64,000 nucleotides of DNA from Micromonospora cabrerizensis. Lineage in GTDB: Bacteria > Actinomycetota > Actinomycetes > Mycobacteriales > Micromonosporaceae. Below the pieces are notes generated by a model, which ran no database searches, had not been told where the DNA came from, and saw only the letters and a program-made list of their open reading frames with translations. Location of the stretch: the NCBI RefSeq assembly GCF_022230955.1, contig NZ_JAKKFI010000034.1:1-64000 (forward strand), read 5' to 3'. Shown one piece after another: positions 1 to 8,788 of the stretch. The position numbers and the translations under genes were made by a program. Position 1 is the stretch's first letter. Each line of letters starts with the position of its first letter.

Positions 1-1401
1 GACGGGTCCGCCGGTGGGGCGGCACGGCCGGCCAGCGAGTCGCCGTGGGCGTACCCGCCGCAGCGGCCGGCCGGCGCCCCCACACCGACGCAGGACGAGG
101 GCGCGACCGCGACCCCTCCGATCCCGGCCCCGCCGGGGCCGCAGCCGCACGCCGGCCTCCCGCAGGCCGGCCCCGGTCCGGCCGGTCATTCGTTCGACCC
201 GACGATCCCCGGTCAGGCTGGCCCGACGCCGATCCCACCCCCGCCCGACCTGACGCAGTTCGGCAACCTGCCACCGCAGGTGCCCCAGCAGGCCGCGCCG
301 CCCGGGCCGTTCCCGCCGTCCCCTGGTTGGTACCCACCGCCCTGGCAGCAGGGCCCGCCCGGCGCACCTCCTGGTCAGCCTTACCAGGAGGCCGAGGGGA
401 CGGCCCAGGTGCCGACCACCGGATACCCGGACGCCACCGGATACCCGGACGCGAGCTGGACGCCGGAGTCAACGGCGGTGCCGACCGCCGAGGACTTCAG
501 CAAGCGTCGGCAGGTCCGGCCCGCCGACCCGGTGGCGACCATGGGCGTCCGCGCGGTGGTCAACAAGATGGGCCTGCTCAAGCTCTCTCCTGGGCGACAC
601 GAACAGGAGCTCAAGCGGGACATCGAGATGGTGCGCCGCAACTTCGGCGGGCTGCGGCAGGTGACCGTGGTCAACCCGAAGGGCGGCGCCGGAAAGACGG
701 TGGCCATCCTGCTGCTCGCGATGACGTTCGGTCAAAAGCGCGGTGGCTACGTGCTGGCGTGGGACAACAACGAGACCCAGGGCACGCTGGGGATGCGCGC
801 CCAGCAGGACTTCCACTCCCGCACGGTGCGGGACATGCTGCGTGACCTCGGGCAGTTCCAGGGAGCGCACGGGCGGGTCGGCGACCTGTCGCAGTACGTC
901 CGCTCCCAGGGCGAGGGGATGTTCGACGTCCTGGCCTCGGACGAGTCGGCCACGGGTGGCGAGATGTTGACCGCGGCCGCGTTCGCCGAGATCCGCGAGG
1001 TGGTCAGCCGGTTCTACAAACTGATCTTCGTGGACACCGGGAACAACGTGCGGGCGCAGAACTGGCAGGCCTCGATGGACGCCACCGACCAGTTGGTGGT
1101 CACCATGTCGGCCCGTAACGACTCGGCGGAGACGGCCGCCCGGATGCTCGACCACCTGGAGCAGAGCGGTCGGCAACGGCTGGTCCGGCAGGCGGTGACG
1201 GTGGTGTCGATGCCGCCGTCCCGCAAGGAGATCGACCTGCCGGCCATCCAGGAGCACTTCGCGGCCCGCACCCGGGCGGTGCTGCTGGCCCCGTACGAGC
1301 GGCTCATCGACACGGGTGAGCCGATCCGGTACGGCGGGCTCTCCTCGGCCACCCGGGACGCCTGGCTGAAGATCGCCGCCGCGGTTGCCGAAGGCCTGTA
1401 A
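1..1401 (+). CDS. ParA/MinD-like P-loop ATPase, N-terminus outside the window
   Basis: The reading frame is open from base 1, so the gene starts upstream of the window. The visible protein has 466 residues. About 150 N-terminal residues are rich in Pro, Gly, Ala and Gln and look disordered. A deviant Walker A motif (NPKGGAGKT) follows near visible residue 225, then DNNETQGTLG and FVDTGNN, typical of ParA/MinD/SIMIBI ATPases. A Pro-rich head on this ATPase is common in actinobacterial proteins of the EspI type linked to type VII secretion, and also in orphan copies. No ESX or parB gene is visible here, so the role stays open. The gene ends in a strong hairpin and converges on the DUF3151 gene. 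Confidence 0.8.
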   Translation, partial: DGSAGGAARPASESPWAYPPQRPAGAPTPTQDEGATATPPIPAPPGPQPHAGLPQAGPGPAGHSFDPTIPGQAGPTPIPPPPDLTQFGNLPPQVPQQAAPPGPFPPSPGWYPPPWQQGPPGAPPGQPYQEAEGTAQVPTTGYPDATGYPDASWTPESTAVPTAEDFSKRRQVRPADPVATMGVRAVVNKMGLLKLSPGRHEQELKRDIEMVRRNFGGLRQVTVVNPKGGAGKTVAILLLAMTFGQKRGGYVLAWDNNETQGTLGMRAQQDFHSRTVRDMLRDLGQFQGAHGRVGDLSQYVRSQGEGMFDVLASDESATGGEMLTAAAFAEIREVVSRFYKLIFVDTGNNVRAQNWQASMDATDQLVVTMSARNDSAETAARMLDHLEQSGRQRLVRQAVTVVSMPPSRKEIDLPAIQEHFAARTRAVLLAPYERLIDTGEPIRYGGLSSATRDAWLKIAAAVAEGL

Positions 1402-1405
1402 GCGG

Positions 1406-1439
1406 CCGACGGCCGGCCCGATGTCGGGCCGGCCGTCGG
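1406..1439. terminator. Bidirectional hairpin terminator
   Basis: A perfect 16-bp inverted repeat with a 2-base loop lies between two convergent genes, the ParA-like ATPase and DUF3151. There is no long T tract, as is usual in high-GC actinobacteria. Confidence 0.7.
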
Positions 1440-1446
1440 ACCGGGG

Positions 1447-1875
1447 TCAGTTGCTGGCGAGCGCGTCGGCCGCTTCCGGGTCGCAGTCACGCAGGAACTG
1501 GGCGCAGCGGGCCGCCTCGTCGGCCTCGCCGATCTCGTCCGCAGCTCGGGTCAGCACGTAGAGGCACCGGAGGAAGCCCCGGTTGGGCTCGTGTGACCAC
1601 GGCACCGGGCCGTGCCCCTTCCACCCGCTGCGGCGCAGCTGGTCGAGGCCCCGGTGGTAGCCGGTGCGCGCGTAGGCGTACGCCGTCACGACCTGGTCCT
1701 GTGCGAAGGACCGGGCCGCAAGCTCCGCCCAGGCCGCGCTGTAGGTGGGGAAGCCGGCCGCCACGCTGGCGAACGCCTCATCGGTGCCGGCCTCCTCGGC
1801 GGCAGCCAGGGCGGCGTCGGCCTCGTCGTTCGCGGGCAGGCGGGTGGCCGGGGGCTCTGGCAAAAGGTTCTGCAT
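1447..1875 (-). CDS. DUF3151 family protein
   Basis: This 142-residue protein begins MQNLLPEPPATRLP. It contains the motifs YSAAWAELAAR and AYAYARTGYHRGLDQLRRSGW, which match the actinobacterial DUF3151 family as I know it. No biochemical role is established. The family is often found near the class II aldolase gene, as it is here (fbaA is 1.5 kb away). I chose the ATG at 1875; an in-frame TTG twelve bases upstream gives a slightly longer form with no better ribosome binding site. No signal peptide or membrane segment is visible. Confidence 0.75.
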   Translation of the reverse strand: MQNLLPEPPATRLPANDEADAALAAAEEAGTDEAFASVAAGFPTYSAAWAELAARSFAQDQVVTAYAYARTGYHRGLDQLRRSGWKGHGPVPWSHEPNRGFLRCLYVLTRAADEIGEADEAARCAQFLRDCDPEAADALASN

Positions 1876-2017
1876 CGCCCCATTCAACCCGCTGGACAGG
1901 GCGACACGCGAGCGGGTCGGCCGACACGTTCCGCTGAACGGCTGAGGAGTTGGTCACGCCTGCGGCCTATGCCGCTGCCAGGTGTTTTCCACTACAACTA
2001 ATGGTCCGGAGCCTCCC

Positions 2018-2066
2018 CAGGAACCGGTAACGCAGGAGCCCGGTGGCCACGGCCACCGGGTTCCTG
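2018..2066. terminator. Nested inverted repeat upstream of the LOG gene
   Basis: A perfect 10-bp stem with a 2-base loop (2039-2060) is enclosed by a second 7-bp pairing of CAGGAAC with GTTCCTG. It is followed by TCGTTTC. It lies in the divergent region between DUF3151 and the LOG-family gene, where no upstream plus-strand gene needs a terminator. It may therefore be a leader structure or attenuator for the LOG gene. Confidence 0.4.
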
Positions 2067-2123
2067 TCGTTTCACCCCGGGCCCGAGGTTTGGCCGCCCC
2101 CGGGACAGGGGCAGGATGGCCCG

Positions 2124-3317
2124 GTGCCGACCCCACCTCCTGCGGACGTCATCGAGCCGCACCTGCACGCGGGCGAGATCCAGACCCGGGACGAGTTCGA
2201 CCGCCAACTGGCCACCGGCCGGCTGAGTGGGCTGACCGTGCAGGGCCTGCGGCTCGACCTCGCACCGGTGCCCGACCTGACCGGCATCGACGTCGCCGGC
2301 ACCCTCTTCGTAGGCTGCCGCTTCGCGTCCCGGGACGTCGGCGCCGACCTGGTCCGACGCGGCGCGAACGTGGTGCCGCCGTTCTCGGGGCTGCCGTACC
2401 CGACCCAGCCGACACACCTCTACACCCCGGAGGACCTGGCTGCGGGCTTCGCCGAGGGTGGGTTCACCGGGATGTACGACACCCGGGTGTACGACCACTA
2501 CCGCGCGCACGGCGGCGCGCTGCCGGACGTCAAGGAGGCGCTGGGTCAGCGGCTGCACGACCACGGGGTCGACAACGCGTTGGCGGATGCCACCCGGGCC
2601 TGGCTGGCCGGGCACGGGCCGCAGTCGGTGGTGGGCATCATGGGGGGGCACGCGGTGCGGCGCGGCAGTCCCGCGTACCGGATGGCGGCCGTGCTGGGTT
2701 GGGAGCTGGCGCGGGCCGACCGCCTGGTGGTGACCGGCGGCGGGCCCGGGGTGATGGAGGCGGCGAACCTCGGCGCCTACCTGGCGGACCGGCCGGCGAC
2801 GGACGTGACAGCCGCGATCGACCTGTTGGCCACGGCACCGGACTTCACCGACCACCACCGGTACACGGCCACGGCGCTGACGGTCCGGCAGCGGTACGCG
2901 GGCGTTCCCCGGCAGCGGGGCGACGACCTGGGCTGGGCGCGAGCCGGTGGGCTGGCCATCCCGACGTGGCTGTACGGGCACGAACCGGCGAACCTGTTCG
3001 CCGGGCGGATCGCCAAGTACTTCTCCAACGCGATCCGGGAGGACACCATCCTGCGACTCGCCCGGGGCGGCATCGTCTTCGCGCCGGGGCGGGCGGGCAC
3101 GGTGCAGGAGGTGTTCCAGGCGGCCACGAAGACCTACTACGGCACCGACGGCGCCAGCGGCGCGTACGTCTTCCTGGATCGCGCCTACTGGACCGCGGAG
3201 TTGCCGGTGGAGGCGTTGTTGCGTCCGCTGCTGGCCGCGTCCCCGTTCGGTGACCTGTCGGCGACGATCCACCTCACCGACGACGTGCGCGAGGCCGTTC
3301 GCCTGCTCACCTCGTGA
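2124..3317 (+). CDS. LOG family protein (lysine decarboxylase-like fold)
   Basis: The predicted protein has 397 residues. The C-terminal two thirds carry the nucleotide-binding signatures of the LOG/TIGR00730-like superfamily: GIMGGHAVRRGS, VVTGGGPGVMEAAN and, in place of the usual PGGxGTxxE, a modified PGRAGTVQEVF. LOG enzymes are phosphoribohydrolases acting on nucleoside monophosphates. This long form with an extra N-terminal domain is not characterised to my knowledge. I prefer the GTG at 2124, after an AGGGGCAGGA ribosome binding site, to the longer ORF from 2043, which runs through the upstream hairpin. The second Gly of the PGG motif is Arg, so the activity is uncertain. Confidence 0.72.
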   Translation: MPTPPPADVIEPHLHAGEIQTRDEFDRQLATGRLSGLTVQGLRLDLAPVPDLTGIDVAGTLFVGCRFASRDVGADLVRRGANVVPPFSGLPYPTQPTHLYTPEDLAAGFAEGGFTGMYDTRVYDHYRAHGGALPDVKEALGQRLHDHGVDNALADATRAWLAGHGPQSVVGIMGGHAVRRGSPAYRMAAVLGWELARADRLVVTGGGPGVMEAANLGAYLADRPATDVTAAIDLLATAPDFTDHHRYTATALTVRQRYAGVPRQRGDDLGWARAGGLAIPTWLYGHEPANLFAGRIAKYFSNAIREDTILRLARGGIVFAPGRAGTVQEVFQAATKTYYGTDGASGAYVFLDRAYWTAELPVEALLRPLLAASPFGDLSATIHLTDDVREAVRLLTS

Positions 3318-3321
3318 ACGA

Positions 3322-3357
3322 CGACGGCCGGCTCCCCGCGAGGGAAGCCGGCCGTCG
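3322..3357. terminator. Bidirectional hairpin terminator
   Basis: A 12-bp perfect stem with a 12-base loop lies just after the LOG stop codon and just before the convergent fbaA stop codon. Confidence 0.7.
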
Positions 3358-3368
3358 GTGGTACGTCG

Positions 3369-4394
<1,026 letters not shown>

Positions 4395-4531
4395 GTTAAA
4401 CGCTCCTTACTTACCACTCTCGGCCGTGCTGGCCGCTGTTGTTCATTTGTGCGCCGGACCGCGCTGTCCTCCGCCCGGCAGTATCCCGTAGGTGGGGTCT
4501 GCCGGAACAACCGACCCGGGTGCCAGCCGTT

Positions 4532-4915
4532 TCACCGGCGGTCCAGGTTGTCCGGCACGATGACGCTGATCAGCCAGGTGACCACGGTCATCACGATGGC
4601 TCCCCAGAACGCCGCCCAGAAACCGTCCACCTGGAACGGCAGGTCGAGCCCGCGGGCGATCCGGTCGGTGAGCAGGAACAGCAGGGCGTTGACCACCAGC
4701 GCGAACAGGCCCAGGGTCAGCAGGTAGAACACGCAGCCGACGACCTTGATCAACGGCTTGAGCACGGCGTTGATCACGCCGAAGATCAGTGCCACCACGA
4801 TCAGGGTGAGTACGGTGTTGCCACCCGAGCGGCCGTGCACGTCGACACCGGGCACGATCAGGGTGGTTATCCACAGAGCGACCGCGGTGATCGCCAGTCG
4901 AATGAGGAAGCCCAC
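4532..4915 (-). CDS. Phage holin family (mycobacteriophage holin superfamily IV-like) membrane protein
   Basis: This 127-residue protein has four hydrophobic segments (about residues 5-22, 33-52, 58-80 and 98-120) and the charged C-terminus PDNLDRR. It resembles the small bacterial proteins assigned to the phage holin 4_2 family, including the typical FGVINAVLKPLIKV region. Chromosomal copies are widespread and are not evidence of a prophage. The start is GTG at 4915 after AGGATGGGG. The function in the host is unknown. Confidence 0.8.
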   Translation of the reverse strand: MGFLIRLAITAVALWITTLIVPGVDVHGRSGGNTVLTLIVVALIFGVINAVLKPLIKVVGCVFYLLTLGLFALVVNALLFLLTDRIARGLDLPFQVDGFWAAFWGAIVMTVVTWLISVIVPDNLDRR

Positions 4916-5038
4916 GGCCCCATCCTGGCATCGGGTCGCGTCGTCGAGGGCTGATTCCGCCTACTCCGCTTCCGGGCGCGGTGCCGGCCCAACCCGTACG
5001 GTGGGTGGGAACCGTGCCCCGAGACCCCGGGAGGGACA

Positions 5039-5251
5039 ATGGGTCAGCCCGACGAGGACTTCATCCCCGGCGACCACCTCGCCCCGGACGAGCGCGACCC
5101 GGAGGCCGATTCGGCCGACGCGGTCGAGCAGGCCACGGTGGTCGGCCCCGCCGACGCCGACGGCGAGCCCCAGCGTGGCCTGGAGGTCGGCGACTGGGAC
5201 GCGATGGAGCAGGCCCGGGTCGTCACCGGGGACGAGGACGACTACCGCTGA
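5039..5251 (+). CDS. Small acidic hypothetical protein
   Basis: This 70-residue protein is very rich in Asp and Glu and has no hydrophobic segment or Cys. It contains two copies of a short A-M/V-EQA-x-VV motif (VEQATVVG and MEQARVVT), which suggests an internal duplication. The ATG follows GGGAGGGACA, a plausible ribosome binding site. I do not recognise a family. It stands alone between the holin-like gene and the first LPXTG gene. Confidence 0.65.
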   Translation: MGQPDEDFIPGDHLAPDERDPEADSADAVEQATVVGPADADGEPQRGLEVGDWDAMEQARVVTGDEDDYR

Positions 5252-5398
5252 CCCGGTCGCAGAGTCGACTGTCCGTTGCGACAGAGCTGCTCAGCCGTTC
5301 GGGTCATTAGACGGACATCGATCCTAAAAGGCCACCGGAAGAGCCGGGGCCTCCCTAGGTTGGACGGGCGCCACCTGTATCCCCACGGGAGGACCCCC

Positions 5399-6958
5399 AT
5401 GCTCAAGCACTCGATCCGCTGGCTGGTAGGGCTCGGCGTCGCAGGCGCGCTGGTCGCCGCCTCCGCCACCCCGGCCGTCGCCGCTGCCGACATCGAGCCC
5501 TACGTCCAGGACACCACCCTGGCCGTCGGCTCGACGAAGAACACCCGTCTGTTCCTGTACTCCGATGAGCCGGCGACCCTCAACGACGTCTCCGTGCGGT
5601 ACGACTACCGCTCCCTCGCCAACAAGATCACCATTGTCCCCGCCGATCAGCAGGAGTGCGCCGCACCGGAGCCCGGCGTTCTCGTCTGCGAGGAGCCCTT
5701 TGGCGTCTCCCTCAGCGAGCTGCCGCCTCTTGGCAGCGGGATCCACCGCGGCGTGACCAAGCGGGTGGACATGGCGGCCACCCAGGACGCGCAGGTCGGC
5801 GACTCCGGCAACGTCGTGGTCAGCTTCGAGGCGGCCGGCGGGCAGCGGGGCAGCTACACCTCGCAGGTACGCATCGGCGAGGGGGTGGACCTGGCCGGCG
5901 GGCCGTTCACCACCCACTCCTCAAAGCCGGGCGGGAAGGTCACTGTGCCGCTGGCCGTGACCAACGTCGGCGACAAGCCCGTCACCGGGTTCGTCGCGGT
6001 CTTCGACCTCGGCTATTCGATCCGGACCAAGGACCGGTTCAGCAACTGCCTCTATTCCGGCGACCACCTGCTCTCCTGCCGGTTCGACGAGGAGATCCCG
6101 GTGGGCTCGGGGTTGGCCACCACACTGAACTTCGAACTCGCCAAGGACACCTACGCCCCGACCAACCAGACCGGCTACGCCGAGTTCATGACCATTGCCG
6201 ACTTCGAGGACCTGACCCGCGTACGGGAAGCCGTCGGCGCTCGCGCGGCCACCCGCGGGGGCGGCCCGAAGCTGACCCTGGCCGAGGCACCCAGCCGGAT
6301 GCGGCAGGCCGACCAGACCGACGTCGGCCCGGGCTACAACTACACCGGTTGGACCATCAAGGTCAGCGGCAGGAACGGCACCGACCTCGCGGCGATCGGA
6401 GCCACGCTCAGGGGCAGGGCCGGCGCCGTCGTCACGGCAACCGTCGGATTCCGGAACAACGGCCCCGCGACGCTCGACAAGACGAACGCAGACTGGGAGG
6501 CAGCCACCCACACGGTCGTCGAGCTGCCACCGGGCACCACCGCCGTCGAGATCCCCGCCAGCTGTCACTTGCGGCCGGGCACCCGCACGTACCAGTGCGC
6601 CTCGGAGATGCTCCTGGTGGCCGGCCAGACCTACACCATGACGTTCCGGCTGCGCATCGACAAGGTCATCCCCAACGCCCGGGGCACGGTGCACGTCAAC
6701 GCGCCCTGCGAATGCCCCGGCGGCGGCAACTTCGAGGACGACACCAAACCGGTCAACGACCGGGCCACGATCGTGGTCAACGCTGTTCAGGGCGGTGGCG
6801 GTGGTGGTGGCCAGGGCAGCGGTGACGGTGACGGTGGCGCGCTGCCCATCACCGGTTCTCCCACCGGCCTGATCGCCGGCATCGGTGGCCTGCTGCTCGT
6901 CGCGGGCGTGGGCGTCCGTCTGCTCGCCCGGCGGCGAACCGACCGCCTCGTCGTCTGA
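5399..6958 (+). CDS. LPXTG-type cell-surface protein (paralogue 1)
   Basis: This 519-residue exported protein starts at the ATG after GGGAGGACCCCC. Its signal peptide ends near ATPAVAAA (about residue 29). The body is rich in beta-prone sequence with paired cysteines. At the C-terminus a Gly-rich spacer leads to LPITG, a hydrophobic helix and the charged tail ARRRTDRLVV, the classic sortase sorting signal. It should be anchored to peptidoglycan by a sortase encoded elsewhere. It is clearly paralogous to the protein at 8789: both share VRYDYRSL, EGVDLAGGP, GFRNNGPATL and a Cys-x-Cys segment near the end. The binding partner is unknown. Confidence 0.85.
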   Translation: MLKHSIRWLVGLGVAGALVAASATPAVAAADIEPYVQDTTLAVGSTKNTRLFLYSDEPATLNDVSVRYDYRSLANKITIVPADQQECAAPEPGVLVCEEPFGVSLSELPPLGSGIHRGVTKRVDMAATQDAQVGDSGNVVVSFEAAGGQRGSYTSQVRIGEGVDLAGGPFTTHSSKPGGKVTVPLAVTNVGDKPVTGFVAVFDLGYSIRTKDRFSNCLYSGDHLLSCRFDEEIPVGSGLATTLNFELAKDTYAPTNQTGYAEFMTIADFEDLTRVREAVGARAATRGGGPKLTLAEAPSRMRQADQTDVGPGYNYTGWTIKVSGRNGTDLAAIGATLRGRAGAVVTATVGFRNNGPATLDKTNADWEAATHTVVELPPGTTAVEIPASCHLRPGTRTYQCASEMLLVAGQTYTMTFRLRIDKVIPNARGTVHVNAPCECPGGGNFEDDTKPVNDRATIVVNAVQGGGGGGGQGSGDGDGGALPITGSPTGLIAGIGGLLLVAGVGVRLLARRRTDRLVV

Positions 6959-6971
6959 TCCACCCACCGAC

Positions 6972-7010
6972 CGGCGCCCCGTCGACCCGTACCAGGCCGA
7001 CGGGGCGCCG
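6972..7010. terminator. Hairpin terminator after the first LPXTG gene
   Basis: A perfect 13-bp stem lies 14 bases after the stop codon, between convergent genes. Confidence 0.65.
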
Positions 7011-7061
7011 TCGTGGTCCGCACGGACCGATGATGAGCATCACCGCGCGGCGATGTCGCCG

Positions 7062-8126
7062 TCAGCGAGTGGGGCTGACCTGCCCGGGGTGACGGGCCAC
7101 CCAGTCGCCCAGCCGGTCCTCGCGCAACGCGGCCAGGAACTCCGGGGCGAGCTTCGGGTCGGCCTGCACGAAGTGACTGGACCCGGTCGGCTCGCCGACC
7201 GGCAGACTGAGCCCGACCGGGTCCACCGATCGCAGCGTCGGAACGAGCCGCATCAGATCCAGCATGGTGGCCTCACCCGGTGACACGGCGAGGTCCGGGC
7301 CGACGGCACCCAGCAGCTTGGCGAGTCGTACCGGATTCGTGAGCACACCCTGGTCGGAGGCCGACCGGACCAGCCCGGCCGCGAAGATCCGGGCGTTGCG
7401 GTCCCGGCCCTGACTGCCGTCGGGCAGCCCGTACCGCTGGCGGAGCAGGTCGACCGCGGCAGCACCGTCGAGCCGCTGGCACGCCGCGGGAAAGACCCGC
7501 TGGGTGTGGGCCGACTGCACCCGCTCGGGCAGGCAGACCGGCACGCCGCCGACCTCGTTGGTCAGCGTGCGCAGAGCGGAGTACGTCAACACCACTCCCG
7601 TGTCGATGCGGACGCCGGTCAGCGTCGCCACCGTCTGCCGGGTCAGCTCGTAACCCTTGGTCAGATCCGGTGGTGAATGGCCCGCACCGAGCGGAAACGC
7701 CGCGTTCAGCTTGTCGGTGTCATGGCCGTTGATCGGCACCTTCAGGTCGCGGGGCAGTGAGACCAGGTACGGGCGGCTGCGGTCGGACGGGATGTGCAGC
7801 AGCAGCACCGAGTCGGCCAACGGTGGGACGGACCCCCGGTTGTCGATGCCGACGAGCAGGACGTTCACCGCACCCGCCGCCACCGGCCGATCCGACGCAC
7901 CGGTCAGACCGGCGGCCTGCGGCGGCCCGGCGCTCTCCGGGGTGAAGAGAGGCACCCCGATGCCCAGTACGCCGAGCACGGCCAGGGCCGTGCCACCGGC
8001 CTGCCAGCGTCGACGCAACTGCCGCCGACGCCTCGCCAGCCGGTCGATGGCGGCCCGCAGCGGGCCGGTCGACGGGGTCAACGGCTCGTGCCGAACGAAC
8101 GCGGCACGCAGGTCGTCCTCAATCAT
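7062..8126 (-). CDS. LytR-CpsA-Psr (LCP) family membrane protein fused to a sigma-partner-like N-terminus
   Basis: This 354-residue protein has a cytoplasmic head of about 45 residues that is basic near its end, one membrane helix at about residues 46-62, and an extracytoplasmic LCP domain. LCP marks are NVLLVGIDNRG, DSVLLLHIP, VSLPRDLKVPI, DKLNAAFP and RQRYGLPDGSQGRDRN with the catalytic arginines. LCP enzymes attach glycopolymers to peptidoglycan. The ATG at 8126 has GGAGG at 7-base spacing. A GTG at 8132 would overlap the sigma stop codon by 4 bases. The head resembles the membrane proteins usually encoded after SigE-family sigma factors, so it may also control the sigma factor. Confidence 0.85.
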   Translation of the reverse strand: MIEDDLRAAFVRHEPLTPSTGPLRAAIDRLARRRRQLRRRWQAGGTALAVLGVLGIGVPLFTPESAGPPQAAGLTGASDRPVAAGAVNVLLVGIDNRGSVPPLADSVLLLHIPSDRSRPYLVSLPRDLKVPINGHDTDKLNAAFPLGAGHSPPDLTKGYELTRQTVATLTGVRIDTGVVLTYSALRTLTNEVGGVPVCLPERVQSAHTQRVFPAACQRLDGAAAVDLLRQRYGLPDGSQGRDRNARIFAAGLVRSASDQGVLTNPVRLAKLLGAVGPDLAVSPGEATMLDLMRLVPTLRSVDPVGLSLPVGEPTGSSHFVQADPKLAPEFLAALREDRLGDWVARHPGQVSPTR

Positions 8127-8128
8127 GT

Positions 8129-8608
8129 TCACGCCTCCACGTACTCGGCCCGGAGCGTGGCGAGGGCCCGGGAGATGGACGAACGGACGGTCCCGACGGC
8201 GCAGCCGAGGATGTCGGCGATCTCGACGTCGGGCAGGTCTTCGTAGTAGCGCAGTACCAGGGCGGCCCGCTGCCGACGCGGCAGCCGGGACAGCCAGGAC
8301 CAGATCTCGTCCCGGTCGACGGCGGACTGGGCGTGGTCGGTGGTCACCGGCACGGTCGAGTCGGGCTCGCCGCGCAGCAGCACCCGGCGGACCCAGGAGC
8401 CGCGCCGCCAGTCGACGTACTGGTTGGTGAGCATGCGGCGCACGTATCGCTCGGGTGAGTCCGCCCGGGCGACCCGACGCCAGTTGAGCTGGACCCGGAC
8501 CATGGTTTCCTGAACCAGATCCTGAGCCTGGTGCGGATCGCCGGTCAGCATCACCGCGTACCGCAGTAGCGGGGCCAGCCGCGTGTCCGCGAACTCCTCG
8601 TACGTCAC
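8129..8608 (-). CDS. SigE family RNA polymerase sigma factor (ECF type)
   Basis: This 159-residue protein has ECF sigma regions 2 (DLVQETMVRVQLNWRRV) and 4 (LPRRQRAALVLRYYEDL, then DVEIADILGCAVGTVRSSI). It belongs to the short SigE-like group that is highly expanded in Micromonosporaceae and Streptomyces. The start is GTG after GGGAGGTG. It is directly followed by, or overlaps by 4 bases, the LCP membrane gene, so the two are translationally coupled. It is divergent from the second LPXTG gene, with two inverted repeats in the shared region. The target promoters are unknown; the adjacent surface-protein genes are an inferred possibility. Confidence 0.92.
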   Translation of the reverse strand: MTYEEFADTRLAPLLRYAVMLTGDPHQAQDLVQETMVRVQLNWRRVARADSPERYVRRMLTNQYVDWRRGSWVRRVLLRGEPDSTVPVTTDHAQSAVDRDEIWSWLSRLPRRQRAALVLRYYEDLPDVEIADILGCAVGTVRSSISRALATLRAEYVEA

Positions 8609-8673
8609 TGCACCTCCCGGGTCTCCTGCCTCACATGACGGGAGCGGACCGACCGATCATTGCGGCGACGCCG

Positions 8674-8691
8674 ATCAACCTTTTGGTTGAT
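8674..8691. promoter_or_regulatory. Inverted repeat ATCAACC-TTTT-GGTTGAT
   Basis: A perfect 7-4-7 inverted repeat lies between the divergent sigma-factor and LPXTG genes. It is AT-rich against its surroundings, as expected for an operator or promoter element. No regulator is assigned. Confidence 0.45.
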
Positions 8692-8727
8692 GTTGCTGGA
8701 CAGGCGGTTTCCGGGGCTGCAGCCAGC

Positions 8728-8744
8728 CTTAAGGGTTCCTTAAG
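8728..8744. promoter_or_regulatory. Inverted repeat CTTAAGG-GTT-CCTTAAG
   Basis: A perfect 7-3-7 inverted repeat lies 44 bases upstream of the second LPXTG start codon, where a promoter or operator would be expected. Confidence 0.45.
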
Positions 8745-8788
8745 ATCCACACGCTCCACCTGAACCCTCACCTGGAGGAACCTCCCTC

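Noticed and set aside
1982..3253. Overlapping plus-strand frame of 423 codons
   Set aside because: Out of frame with the LOG-family gene, with Arg/Gly-rich composition and no motifs.
4532..4915. Evidence for a prophage from the holin-like gene
   Set aside because: Single chromosomal holin-4_2-like genes are widespread; no other phage gene is visible.
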